9,156 nucleotides of DNA, taken from the NCBI GenBank assembly GCA_035561315.1, contig DATMXR010000063.1, forward strand, positions 1-9,156. The letters are read 5' to 3'. The notes under the pieces were generated by a model. It did no database searches and was not told the DNA's origin. It was given only the letters and a program-made list of their open reading frames with translations. This stretch comes from JAEYLA01 sp035561315 (GTDB lineage: Bacteria > Bacillota > Clostridia > Christensenellales > CAG-138). Shown piece after piece: positions 1 through 6,357 of this stretch; position 1 is the first letter of the stretch, and each line of letters starts with the position of its first letter. The position numbers and the translations under genes were made by a program.

Positions 1-125
1 ATTCCAGGCTTCACAAGGGCGGTTAAAGAAAACAGTTTGATTCGGCAACAAAGGCATTCAGCTTCATTGCCGGGGCGCTTTGCGTACCGGAAAAAAGCAA
101 TCGGGCCGTGCAAGGGGGGATTTTT
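1..125. other. Left-edge stretch with no supportable gene
   Basis: No gene can be supported here. The three forward frames open at the left edge close at stops at 24-26, 38-40 and 148-150. The first two could each be the last few codons of an upstream gene, but the pieces are too short to recognise. The frame closing at 148-150 would overlap the acetyltransferase, and its peptide does not resemble a protein family. Base composition is less GC-rich than in the genes that follow. I see no convincing -35/-10 promoter pair and no terminator, so the operon may begin further left. Confidence 0.5.
112..120 (+). promoter_or_regulatory. Shine-Dalgarno site deciding the GTG start at 126
   Basis: The sequence AAGGGGGGA lies five bases before the GTG at 126-128. 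An earlier in-frame GTG at 108 would place this site inside the coding region and has no comparable purine tract before it. The site therefore favours 126 as the start of the acetyltransferase gene. Confidence 0.7.
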
Positions 126-683
126 GTGGATCTGGTCGGCAGATTGGTAACACTCAAGGCCATCCAGGAGGAAGACCTGCGTTTCCTGATGGATTTGTTC
201 AACGATCCCAGGACGGGGGAGGCGATAGGGGGCTGGTCTTTGCCTATCAGCTATCGGCACCAGCAGGAATGGTACGCGGGGATCGGGAAAGACGACAGCG
301 TTCTCAGATTTGCCGTGTGGGAAAACGCCGCCGGGCAGTTGCTGGGAAGCTGTTCCCTTTCAGGCGTGGACAGGCGCAACCGCACCGCGGAGGTACATTG
401 CAGGCTGACTCAGGAGAATACCGCCAAAGGCCTTGGCACCGACGCGGTTTTCCAATTGCTGGTACTTGCTTTTGATTATCTCGATCTGGCCTGCGTAGCG
501 GCGACATATCTGCCTGAAAACAGGGCGAGCAACCGCCTTGTCACAAAGCTTGGGTTCTGCCGCGAGGCGGCATTGCGCTCGAGGATCTATAAGGAAGGCA
601 GGCGGCATGACGTCGAGGTATGGTCGATACTGGCCGAAGAATTTGCAAAAGCCAGGATTCGCTACGAAACGGGGGAACTATAG
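126..683 (+). CDS. GNAT family N-acetyltransferase, RimJ/RimL type
   Basis: This 185-residue protein is predicted to move an acetyl group from acetyl-CoA to an amine. The single GNAT domain fills it. Seen in the sequence: a GRLVTLKAI opening strand typical of RimJ/RimL relatives; the pyrophosphate-binding loop TAKGLG at residues 99-104 (the x-x-G-x-G part is kept, the usual leading Gln/Arg is Thr); and the C-terminal ENRASNRLVTKLGF signature at residues 131-144. The GTG start at 126 is chosen for its Shine-Dalgarno site. The stop lies two bases before the next gene. RimJ/RimL-like enzymes include ribosomal protein acetyltransferases and sugar-nucleotide acetyltransferases such as PseH, which acetylates a UDP-4-amino sugar. 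Given the PglF/PglE/PglC-like neighbours, acetylation of the 4-amino sugar is the most economical role, but this is inference. The acceptor cannot be read from the sequence. Confidence 0.85.
   Translation: MDLVGRLVTLKAIQEEDLRFLMDLFNDPRTGEAIGGWSLPISYRHQQEWYAGIGKDDSVLRFAVWENAAGQLLGSCSLSGVDRRNRTAEVHCRLTQENTAKGLGTDAVFQLLVLAFDYLDLACVAATYLPENRASNRLVTKLGFCREAALRSRIYKEGRRHDVEVWSILAEEFAKARIRYETGEL
671..676 (+). promoter_or_regulatory. Shine-Dalgarno site deciding the TTG start at 686
   Basis: GGGGGA sits nine bases before TTG at 686-688, inside the last codons of the acetyltransferase gene. It supports a TTG start for the phosphoglycosyl transferase. The protein from this TTG begins M-Y-P-Y-I-K-R, the usual opening of PglC relatives. 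The in-frame ATG at 620 would add 22 residues without family character. Confidence 0.65.
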
Positions 684-685
684 CC

Positions 686-1384
686 TTGTACCCGTATATC
701 AAGCGGGCGCTGGACGTGTTCCTGTCGCTCGTCGGCCTAATGTTGTTCGGGTGGCTGCTGCTCCTGTGCGCGGCCGCTATAAAGCTGGAGGAGCCGCGGG
801 CGCCCGTCATGTACAATCGCCTGCGTGTGGGGAAAAATCACCGCCTGTTCCGCATGTATAAGCTGCGCACGATGCGGCAGGACTGCTCCGGGAAGCGTCA
901 GCTTCCCGGCGAAGCGAACCTCAGCCGCGCGGGGAGGCTCATCCGTTCGCTCAGCCTGGACGAGCTTCCGCAGCTCGTCAACGTGCTGCGCGGCGAAATG
1001 AGCATGATCGGCCCGCGCCCGCTGCCGCCGTGCTATCTTGGGTACTTTACGCGGCGCGAGGATATCCGGCACGGGGTGCGCCCCGGCATCACCGGCATTA
1101 CCCAGGTCAACGGCCGGGCCAACCTGAATTGGCCGGAGCGGTTCGAGCTGGACGCCGTATATGTGGAGCGGCTTTCTTTTTGGAACGATCTGCGCGTGTT
1201 CTTTTCCACCATATTAAAAGTGGCCGCCCGGAGCGACGTGCTTACGGAAGGCTCCCGCGTGACGCAGGCGTTCGATATGTTCCGGATAGAGCAGCTCAAA
1301 AACGGGCTGCTCAAAGAAGGCGACGTCCTGCTCTATACGGATGCGGAGGCCGCGGCGATTACAGAACTGGGGAGCGAACTATGA
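686..1384 (+). CDS. pglC: PglC-like monotopic phosphoglycosyl transferase (membrane sugar transferase)
   Basis: A 232-residue enzyme of the bacterial sugar transferase family. It would transfer a sugar 1-phosphate from a UDP-sugar to polyprenyl phosphate at the inner face of the membrane, the first membrane step of glycan assembly. Seen: a single N-terminal hydrophobic segment (about residues 10-33) after KR; YKLRTM at 58-63; the catalytic Asp-Glu pair at 92-93 in SLDELPQL; MIGPRPL at 107-113; VRPGITGITQVNGR at 131-144. The compact form without an extra multi-TM domain matches the PglC type, where diNAc-bacillosamine phosphate is the known substrate. PglE and PglF homologues nearby support a similar UDP-diamino sugar, but the substrate here is inferred. 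Odd points: residues 22-23 are Gly-Trp where C. jejuni PglC, as I recall it, has the helix-breaking Ser-Pro, and about 30 extra residues trail the C terminus. The stop overlaps the next start (ATGA). Confidence 0.9.
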   Translation: MYPYIKRALDVFLSLVGLMLFGWLLLLCAAAIKLEEPRAPVMYNRLRVGKNHRLFRMYKLRTMRQDCSGKRQLPGEANLSRAGRLIRSLSLDELPQLVNVLRGEMSMIGPRPLPPCYLGYFTRREDIRHGVRPGITGITQVNGRANLNWPERFELDAVYVERLSFWNDLRVFFSTILKVAARSDVLTEGSRVTQAFDMFRIEQLKNGLLKEGDVLLYTDAEAAAITELGSEL

Positions 1385-2382
1385 ACGGCCGGGCCATGGA
1401 CATCCATTTTGTGCCGCAGTATGTCCGCGCCTATGAGGCGCATGAAGGCGGAAAGGTTGAAGTGTTCGACTTTGCGCATGCCTTGGGGGAGGTGCGGCAT
1501 ATTTTCCTGCGGCGCAGTTTATCCGGATTTGTCGGCTTTGAGGGGTACAGCGACATCATCACGCCTTACGGTTACGGGGGCCCCGTCATCACCCGCTGCG
1601 AAAAGGGCGGAGAAGGGGCGCTCTGCGGGGCGTACCGGGACGCGTTCGACAGATATTGCGCCGGGCAGAGGATCGTTTGCGCGTTTACGCGCTTTCACCC
1701 CATATTCAAAAACGACGCCCTTTTTTCCTGCTGTTACGACGAAGTATCCGTGGCGCGCAAAATCGTCATCATCGATCTGGACTGCGACGTATACCGTCAG
1801 GAATTCTCGCGCTCGGCCCGCCGGGCGGTATGCAATGCGGAAAACAACGGCGTGCGCGTGGCGTATGATCCGGGGTTCGAGCGGCTGGAGGATTTCCTGG
1901 AGATCTATTATAGCACAATGAAAAAGAACGGCGCCCTGAGGTACTATTATTTTGACGGGCCCTTCTTTGAACGGCTGATCCGGGACAACCCCGGGCACGT
2001 ATTCCTGGCGCATGCCTGCAAGGACGAGAGAATCATTGCTTCCTCCCTGTTTCTTGGCGAGAGCGGCATAGAGTACGGGCAGTTTTGCGGCACGCGGGAA
2101 GGCTGCTATGCGTTTGACGGCTACACGGCCATACTCGCGCGCTACGCGATGGACGCCGCGGCCGGGGGTTCCGCCTGCCTGGTGCTCGGCGGGGGCACCA
2201 CCGGCGACGCGGAGGACCCCATACTGAATCACAAGAAGAAGTTTTCGAGAAGCCTGCATGATTTTTGCGTCGGCAAACGCATATATGACCGGGCGGCTTA
2301 TGAGGCGCTGTGCCAAATGGCCGGGGTCACGCTTGCGGAAAATAAAACGGAGGGCTTTTTCCCGGCTTACCGGACGCGGTAG
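1381..2382 (+). CDS. FemAB-like GNAT-fold acyl or aminoacyl transferase
   Basis: A 333-residue protein that resembles the FemAB-like / Acetyltransf_6 type of GNAT-fold proteins often found in polysaccharide clusters. Seen: an N-terminal half with the PYGYGG segment at 62-67 and FTRFHPIFKN at 102-111; a central SRSARRAVCNAENNGV stretch (143-158) matching the K/R-rich K-x-x-R...AE-x-x-GV region of the family; TMKKNGALRYYYF at 179-191; and the terminal LGGGTTG...D-P-I-L-N-H-K-K-K-F-S signature at 269-289. No signal peptide or membrane segment is evident. Family members include the Fem enzymes, which use aminoacyl-tRNA to add amino acids to peptidoglycan, and many uncharacterised acyltransferases. 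Here it could acylate or aminoacylate an amino sugar of the glycan. That is inference, and donor and acceptor are unknown. The start at 1381 overlaps the pglC-like stop and has GGGGAG at 1369-1374. The in-frame ATG at 1396 lacks such a site. Confidence 0.75.
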   Translation: MNGRAMDIHFVPQYVRAYEAHEGGKVEVFDFAHALGEVRHIFLRRSLSGFVGFEGYSDIITPYGYGGPVITRCEKGGEGALCGAYRDAFDRYCAGQRIVCAFTRFHPIFKNDALFSCCYDEVSVARKIVIIDLDCDVYRQEFSRSARRAVCNAENNGVRVAYDPGFERLEDFLEIYYSTMKKNGALRYYYFDGPFFERLIRDNPGHVFLAHACKDERIIASSLFLGESGIEYGQFCGTREGCYAFDGYTAILARYAMDAAAGGSACLVLGGGTTGDAEDPILNHKKKFSRSLHDFCVGKRIYDRAAYEALCQMAGVTLAENKTEGFFPAYRTR

Positions 2383-2424
2383 CGCGGTAATGCCGCTCCA
2401 TTGCCGGGAAACTGATGTGGCCGT

Positions 2425-3324
2425 ATGGATTCCACTATAAAAACGGTGTTTATCGGCTCGGTGCTGCTCAGCAAGGCCGCGCTTGAGGCGCTGCTGGACC
2501 TGGGCGTATCCATCGATCTGGTATGCGCGCTGAGCGAGGAGGCGTCAGGTACCGTTTCCGACTATTTCCCGCTGCATGAGCTGGCCGCCCGGCGGGGCAT
2601 TCCCTGTGTCACGTTCCGGAAGATCGCGGAGATACAGGACCGGGTCGCGGCGGCCGCGCCGGATTTTCTGTTTGCGATCGGGATATCCCAGATCATACCC
2701 TCCGGCCTGCTTTCCGCCGTCCGCCGCCGCGCGATCGGCTTCCACCCTACGGCGCTGCCCCGTTACAGGGGGAGGGCGCCCATCCCGTGGATGATACTGC
2801 TGGGGGAGAGAACGCCCAGCATCTCGCTGTTCCAAATGGACGAAGGGATGGACAGCGGGGATATCCTGCATCAGGAGCCTTATATAATAGAGGATACGGA
2901 CTATGCCTCCGACGTATACCGCAAGGTGTGCATAGCGCTGGCGGAGGGGATCAAGCGGAGCGTGCCCGCCCTGTATAGCGGCTCTGCGGTGTTTCGCAAA
3001 CAGGAGGAGGAAGCCGCCACATACCTGCTGGTGCGCCGCCCCGAGGACGGCAGGATCGACTGGCGGCAGGACGGAAAGCGCATCCATACGCTGATCCGCG
3101 CCGCGGCGCCGCCCTACCCGGGGGCGTTCGCGTATTACAAAGGGGAAAAGATCGTCATCACAAGGGCGGAGCTTCTAAAGAACGATACATTCATCGGCCA
3201 GGACGGGCAGATCGCAAAGGTGCAGGGGGACGTCGCCTATGTCTTGGCCGGGGGCGGCTATCTGATGGCCCTCACGGAATACGGGCCCAGGCCCCGCTGG
3301 GCCGTGGGCGCAAAGCTGGACTGA
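2425..3324 (+). CDS. Formyl-THF-dependent formyltransferase, probably acting on an amino sugar
   Basis: A 299-residue protein of the methionyl-tRNA formyltransferase / ArnA N-terminal family. The likely reaction is transfer of formyl from N10-formyltetrahydrofolate to an amine, here probably on a sugar nucleotide or lipid-linked sugar. Seen: an N-terminal Rossmann-like domain opening with KTVFIGSV; the folate-site block GFHPTALPRYRGRAPIPW at 105-122 with His107; MDEGMDSGDIL at 138-148 containing the conserved Asp143; and a C-terminal OB-like domain from about residue 205 with GRIDW (209-213) and APPYPGAFAYYKG (228-240). The length is close to that of free-standing sugar formyltransferases and of Fmt. 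Its place in a glycan operon beside a deacetylase argues against a housekeeping Fmt. Odd: the catalytic Asn two residues before the His is Gly105. The gene starts 42 bases after the previous stop and has only a weak Shine-Dalgarno site. An in-frame TGA at 2413-2415 rules out a much earlier start. Confidence 0.82.
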   Translation: MDSTIKTVFIGSVLLSKAALEALLDLGVSIDLVCALSEEASGTVSDYFPLHELAARRGIPCVTFRKIAEIQDRVAAAAPDFLFAIGISQIIPSGLLSAVRRRAIGFHPTALPRYRGRAPIPWMILLGERTPSISLFQMDEGMDSGDILHQEPYIIEDTDYASDVYRKVCIALAEGIKRSVPALYSGSAVFRKQEEEAATYLLVRRPEDGRIDWRQDGKRIHTLIRAAAPPYPGAFAYYKGEKIVITRAELLKNDTFIGQDGQIAKVQGDVAYVLAGGGYLMALTEYGPRPRWAVGAKLD

Positions 3325-3335
3325 AAGGACAGGAT

Positions 3336-4007
3336 ATGAAACGCGTCTTGGTGATCGCCCCGCATCCCGACGACGAAGTGCTGGGATGCGGCGGGCTTAT
3401 GGCACGCTGCGTCTCAGAGGGGAACGAGGTGTTTGTATGCGTCGCATCCAATCACGACGCCCCGATCTATACCCCGCAGCACAAAGAGACCACAAAACGC
3501 GAGGCACGGGAAGCGCACGCCGTATTGGGCGTCCGGGAAACGGTGTTTCTGGACTATGCGGCCGTCACGCTCAACCGGGTGGCGGTCCACGAGTTCAACG
3601 GCGCGATGAACAGGGTGGTCCGAGACATATCCCCCGATACCGTGCTGATTCCCCACGCCGGGGACATCCATATCGATCACCAGATCGTGGCGAAGGCCGC
3701 GCTGGTGGCGATGCGCCCCCTTGCCGATTGCGGCGTGCAAACCATACTGGCGTACGAAACGCTTTCCGAAACGGAGTGGAACGCCCCGCGCGCGGAATAC
3801 GCGTTCATGCCCAATTACTTTGTGGATATCAGCGGCTATCTGGAACGGAAGCTCGAGGCCATGGGCTGCTTTGTGTCCCAGCTTCACCCGCCGCCGCATC
3901 CGCGCTCGCTAAGGTCGCTCGAAACCCTGGCCCGGATGCGGGGGTCCGCGATATCGGCGGACGCCGCCGAAGCGTTCACCCATATCCGCACGGTCTGGCG
4001 GGCGTAA
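3336..4007 (+). CDS. PIG-L family zinc-dependent N-deacetylase
   Basis: A 223-residue PIG-L/LmbE-type deacetylase, a family that removes N-acetyl (or related acyl) groups from amino sugars. Known members include PIG-L, MshB and BshB. Seen: the N-terminal signature APHPDDEVLGCGG at residues 8-20, with His10 and Asp13 as predicted zinc ligands and Asp12 as predicted catalytic base; HIDH at 112-115 with His115 as third ligand; and a C-terminal HPPPHPRS segment at 184-191. All expected metal and catalytic residues are present. No signal peptide is seen, so a cytoplasmic site is likely. A clear AAGGAC site at 3326-3331 lies before the ATG, 11 bases after the formyltransferase stop. The tight pairing suggests the deacetylase exposes an amine that is then formylated, but the opposite order or separate positions on the sugar are equally possible. 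Bacillithiol or mycothiol synthesis is less likely, as no partner genes are here. Confidence 0.9.
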   Translation: MKRVLVIAPHPDDEVLGCGGLMARCVSEGNEVFVCVASNHDAPIYTPQHKETTKREAREAHAVLGVRETVFLDYAAVTLNRVAVHEFNGAMNRVVRDISPDTVLIPHAGDIHIDHQIVAKAALVAMRPLADCGVQTILAYETLSETEWNAPRAEYAFMPNYFVDISGYLERKLEAMGCFVSQLHPPPHPRSLRSLETLARMRGSAISADAAEAFTHIRTVWRA

Positions 4008-4046
4008 GCCAGCCGCCGTCCCTTCTGTAACAGGTATCCGTATTGC

Positions 4047-4052
4047 GAGAGG
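4047..4052 (+). promoter_or_regulatory. Shine-Dalgarno site deciding the ATG start at 4058
   Basis: GAGAGG ends five bases before ATG at 4058-4060. A longer in-frame reading from TTG at 4043 would place this site inside the gene and add five residues not expected for the family. The site thus favours 4058. Confidence 0.65.
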
Positions 4053-4057
4053 TCTTT

Positions 4058-5206
4058 ATGAATGAAGAAAAGCCCATACTCCTGTCCCCCCCGCACCTGA
4101 ACGGCTCCGAGGCGGGCTTTGTCCGGGAGGCGTTCGATACCAACTGGATCGCGCTGCTCGGCCCCAACGTGGACCGGTTCGAGGCGGAAGTATCGGATTA
4201 CCTGGGGTGCAGGTACGCGCTGGCGCTCAGCTCCGGCACGGCCTCCATCCATATGGCGCTCAAATATCTGGGCGCAGCGCAGGGGGATTGCGTTTTTTGT
4301 TCGGACGTGACGTTTTCCGGCTCCTGCAATCCCATACTTTACGAAAAAGCGGAGCCGGTGTTCATAGATTCGGAGCCGGGGAGCTGGAACATGTCTCCCG
4401 GCGCGCTCGCGCGGGCGCTGGCCGATTTTTCTGCGCGGGGGAGGCTCCCTAAAGCCGTGGTCGTGGTGGACCTGTACGGCATGCCCGCCAGGTATGACCA
4501 AATACTTCCTTTGTGCAGGCAGTACGGCGTGCCGGTGGTGGAGGACGCCGCGGAAGCCCTGGGTTCCCGGTACAGAGGGGAAAAATGCGGCACGCTCGGG
4601 GATATCGGGGTACTGTCCTTTAACGGCAACAAAATCCTCACATGCTCGGGCGGCGGCATGGTGCTGACCGACCTGCCCGGCGCCACGGATAAAATGAAAT
4701 TCTGGGCGAACCAGTCCAAGGAGCCCTCGGTGCTTTACTATGAGCACAGGGAATTGGGCTACAATTACCGCATGTCCAATATACTTGCGGGGATAGGGCG
4801 CGGGCAGCTTAAAAGCCTGCCCGAATATGTTAACAGGCGGCGCGCCATACACCAAAGGTACAAAACGGCCCTGGCCGGGTATCCGGTTTCGTTCGCGGAG
4901 GAATTTGACGGCGCGTTTTCAAACTTCTGGCTGACGGTGCTGCTGCTGGACAAGCGGGCGCGGGTGGCGCCGCCCGACGTCGTCCGGGCGCTGAATGCCG
5001 AACGGATAGAGGCGCGGAATTTCTGGAACCCCATGCACATGCAGCCGCTGTTTTCCCCGTTTACATTCTATCCCGACGATCCCGCCGCCGTGCCGGTCGG
5101 GGAACGGCTGTTTGCGCAGGGGGTCTGCCTGCCTTCGGGCACGGGTATGACGGACGGCGATGTGGACCGCGTGGCCGCCTGCATCCGGAACCTGTTCCGC
5201 TCATAA
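4058..5206 (+). CDS. pglE: PglE-like UDP-4-keto sugar aminotransferase (DegT/DnrJ/EryC1 family)
   Basis: A 382-residue PLP enzyme of the sugar aminotransferase family. The predicted reaction is conversion of UDP-2-acetamido-4-keto-2,4,6-trideoxyhexose to the 4-amino sugar with glutamate as amino donor. Seen: the opening PILLSPPHLNGSE; FDTNWIALLGPNV at 26-38; the phosphate-binding SSGTASIHMAL at 58-68; VEDAAEALGS at 161-170 with Asp163 for the PLP ring nitrogen; the Schiff-base Lys192 in SFNGNKILTCSGGG (187-200); and a C-terminal FWNPMHMQPLF block at 322-332. The start and end blocks point to the PglE branch rather than to DegT relatives acting on 3-keto sugars. The length is normal and no key residue is missing. 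The substrate would come from the PglF-like dehydratase at the right end of the window. The product would feed the acetyl- or formyltransferase and then the PglC-like enzyme. The gap to the deacetylase gene is 50 bases with no terminator seen. Confidence 0.9.
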   Translation: MNEEKPILLSPPHLNGSEAGFVREAFDTNWIALLGPNVDRFEAEVSDYLGCRYALALSSGTASIHMALKYLGAAQGDCVFCSDVTFSGSCNPILYEKAEPVFIDSEPGSWNMSPGALARALADFSARGRLPKAVVVVDLYGMPARYDQILPLCRQYGVPVVEDAAEALGSRYRGEKCGTLGDIGVLSFNGNKILTCSGGGMVLTDLPGATDKMKFWANQSKEPSVLYYEHRELGYNYRMSNILAGIGRGQLKSLPEYVNRRRAIHQRYKTALAGYPVSFAEEFDGAFSNFWLTVLLLDKRARVAPPDVVRALNAERIEARNFWNPMHMQPLFSPFTFYPDDPAAVPVGERLFAQGVCLPSGTGMTDGDVDRVAACIRNLFRS

Positions 5207-5220
5207 GGGGGAATCGCCGT

Positions 5221-6357
5221 ATGGGAGAAAAAATTCTGTTCGTGGCGTCCGTTTCGCGGCATCTGAGGCATTTCCATACCCCGTTTATCCAATACCTGCA
5301 ATCCCAGGGCTACGAGGTGCATACCGCCGCGTCCGGCGGGAACCTGGTCCCGGGAATAGACCGCCATTTTGAGGTGGAATTCGAGCGCTCGCCCTACAGC
5401 GCGAAAAATATGAGGGCCTATCGGCTCCTTAAACGGATCATTGATGAAAACGACTACCGGCTGATCCACTGCCATACGCCCAACGCCAGCGCGCTGGCGC
5501 GCCTGGCCGCGCGGGCAAGCAGAAAAAAGGGCACTCAGGTGGCGTATACGGCGCATGGCTTTCACTTCTACCGGGGCGCGCCCGCGCAGTACAACCTGGT
5601 CTACCGGAATATCGAACGCTACCTGTCGCGGTTTACCGATTATATCATCACGATCAACCGCGAGGATTACGAAGCGGTCGCACAATACGGCTTCCAATGC
5701 GGGAAAGCCTTTCTCACAAAGGGCATGGGGGTGGACCCGGACAGGTTCGCGCCGGTATCCAGGGAAACAAAGATGCAAATGCGAGGGGAAGCGGGAATCG
5801 GCGAAAACGCGTTCGTACTCGTCTACCCCGCCGAATACAGCTTCCGCAAAAACCAGGAGATGCTGTTTCGCGCCGTCGCCGAACTGAAGGGGGAGCTGCC
5901 GGACCTCCTGCTGCTGCTGCCCGGGGACGGGCCGAAGGAACAGGAATACAGGCAGCTCTGCGCCGCGCTGCGGATCGGCGGCTGCGTCAGGTTTTTAGGA
6001 TATCAGCAGCGCCTTGAGCACACGCTGGCCGTTTCGGACGTCAACGCGGCTTCCTCCCGGCAGGAAGGGCTTCCCACGCATATGGTCGAATCGCTGAGCA
6101 TGGGGCTTCCCTGCATCGCCACGGATATCCGCGGCCATAGGGATCTGATCCGGGGCGGGGTCAACGGCTACCTGGTCCCGCTCAACGACTACAGGGCGAT
6201 GGCCGGGTATATCCGGCGGCTATACGACGACAGGGCCCTGTGCGAAACGCTGGGGCAAAACGCCATAGAGACCGCCGGGGCCTATCACATCGCGGATACG
6301 CTTGCGGAGCATGCCGCGATCTATAGGGAAATGCTGGGGGGAGGCGCGGGGCGATGA
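5221..6357 (+). CDS. Glycosyltransferase family 4 (GT-B fold)
   Basis: A 378-residue retaining-type GT4 enzyme that would add a sugar from a nucleotide donor to the lipid-linked acceptor made by the PglC-like transferase, on the cytoplasmic face. Seen: an N-terminal acceptor domain opening KILFVASVSRHLRHFHTPF; IHCHTPNASALARLAAR at 82-98; YTAHGFHFYRGAP at 109-121, typical of EpsD/CapJ/PglA-like GT4 proteins; a donor domain with VYPAEYSFRKNQE (201-213); and the E-x7-E motif Glu282 to Glu290 followed by SLSMGLPCIATD (291-302). The linker and final helices look normal, and the length is typical. AAGGGGGA at 5205-5212 overlaps the aminotransferase stop and precedes the ATG by eight bases, so the two genes are probably co-translated. 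The donor sugar and linkage cannot be read. The comparison to PglA is by family and context only. Confidence 0.88.
   Translation: MGEKILFVASVSRHLRHFHTPFIQYLQSQGYEVHTAASGGNLVPGIDRHFEVEFERSPYSAKNMRAYRLLKRIIDENDYRLIHCHTPNASALARLAARASRKKGTQVAYTAHGFHFYRGAPAQYNLVYRNIERYLSRFTDYIITINREDYEAVAQYGFQCGKAFLTKGMGVDPDRFAPVSRETKMQMRGEAGIGENAFVLVYPAEYSFRKNQEMLFRAVAELKGELPDLLLLLPGDGPKEQEYRQLCAALRIGGCVRFLGYQQRLEHTLAVSDVNAASSRQEGLPTHMVESLSMGLPCIATDIRGHRDLIRGGVNGYLVPLNDYRAMAGYIRRLYDDRALCETLGQNAIETAGAYHIADTLAEHAAIYREMLGGGAGR

Noticed and set aside
80..475. A 131-codon + strand open frame from 80
   Set aside because: It is a low-complexity Gly/Arg-rich reading in another frame of the acetyltransferase gene, with no domain.
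620..685. ATG at 620 as start of the PglC-like gene
   Set aside because: It would overlap the acetyltransferase by 64 bases and add residues with no family match. The TTG at 686 gives the standard N terminus and a well-placed ribosome site.
1030..1380. Upstream in-frame extension of the FemAB-like gene to 1030
   Set aside because: The added residues are an Arg/Ala-rich shadow of the PglC-like gene in another frame. The ATG at 1381 has its own Shine-Dalgarno site and forms an ATGA junction.
1519..2316. A 265-codon open frame on the - strand inside the FemAB-like gene
   Set aside because: It has no family features and lies entirely opposite a gene with recognisable motifs and good translation signals.
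2383..2424. The 42-base gap before the formyltransferase as a promoter or attenuator
   Set aside because: There is no -10/-35 pair, no convincing hairpin with a T run, and little space. It reads as an ordinary intra-operon gap.
3884..4855. A 323-codon open frame on the - strand across the deacetylase end and the aminotransferase
   Set aside because: It is antisense to two well-supported genes and has no motif or hydrophobic pattern of its own. It is a GC-rich shadow.
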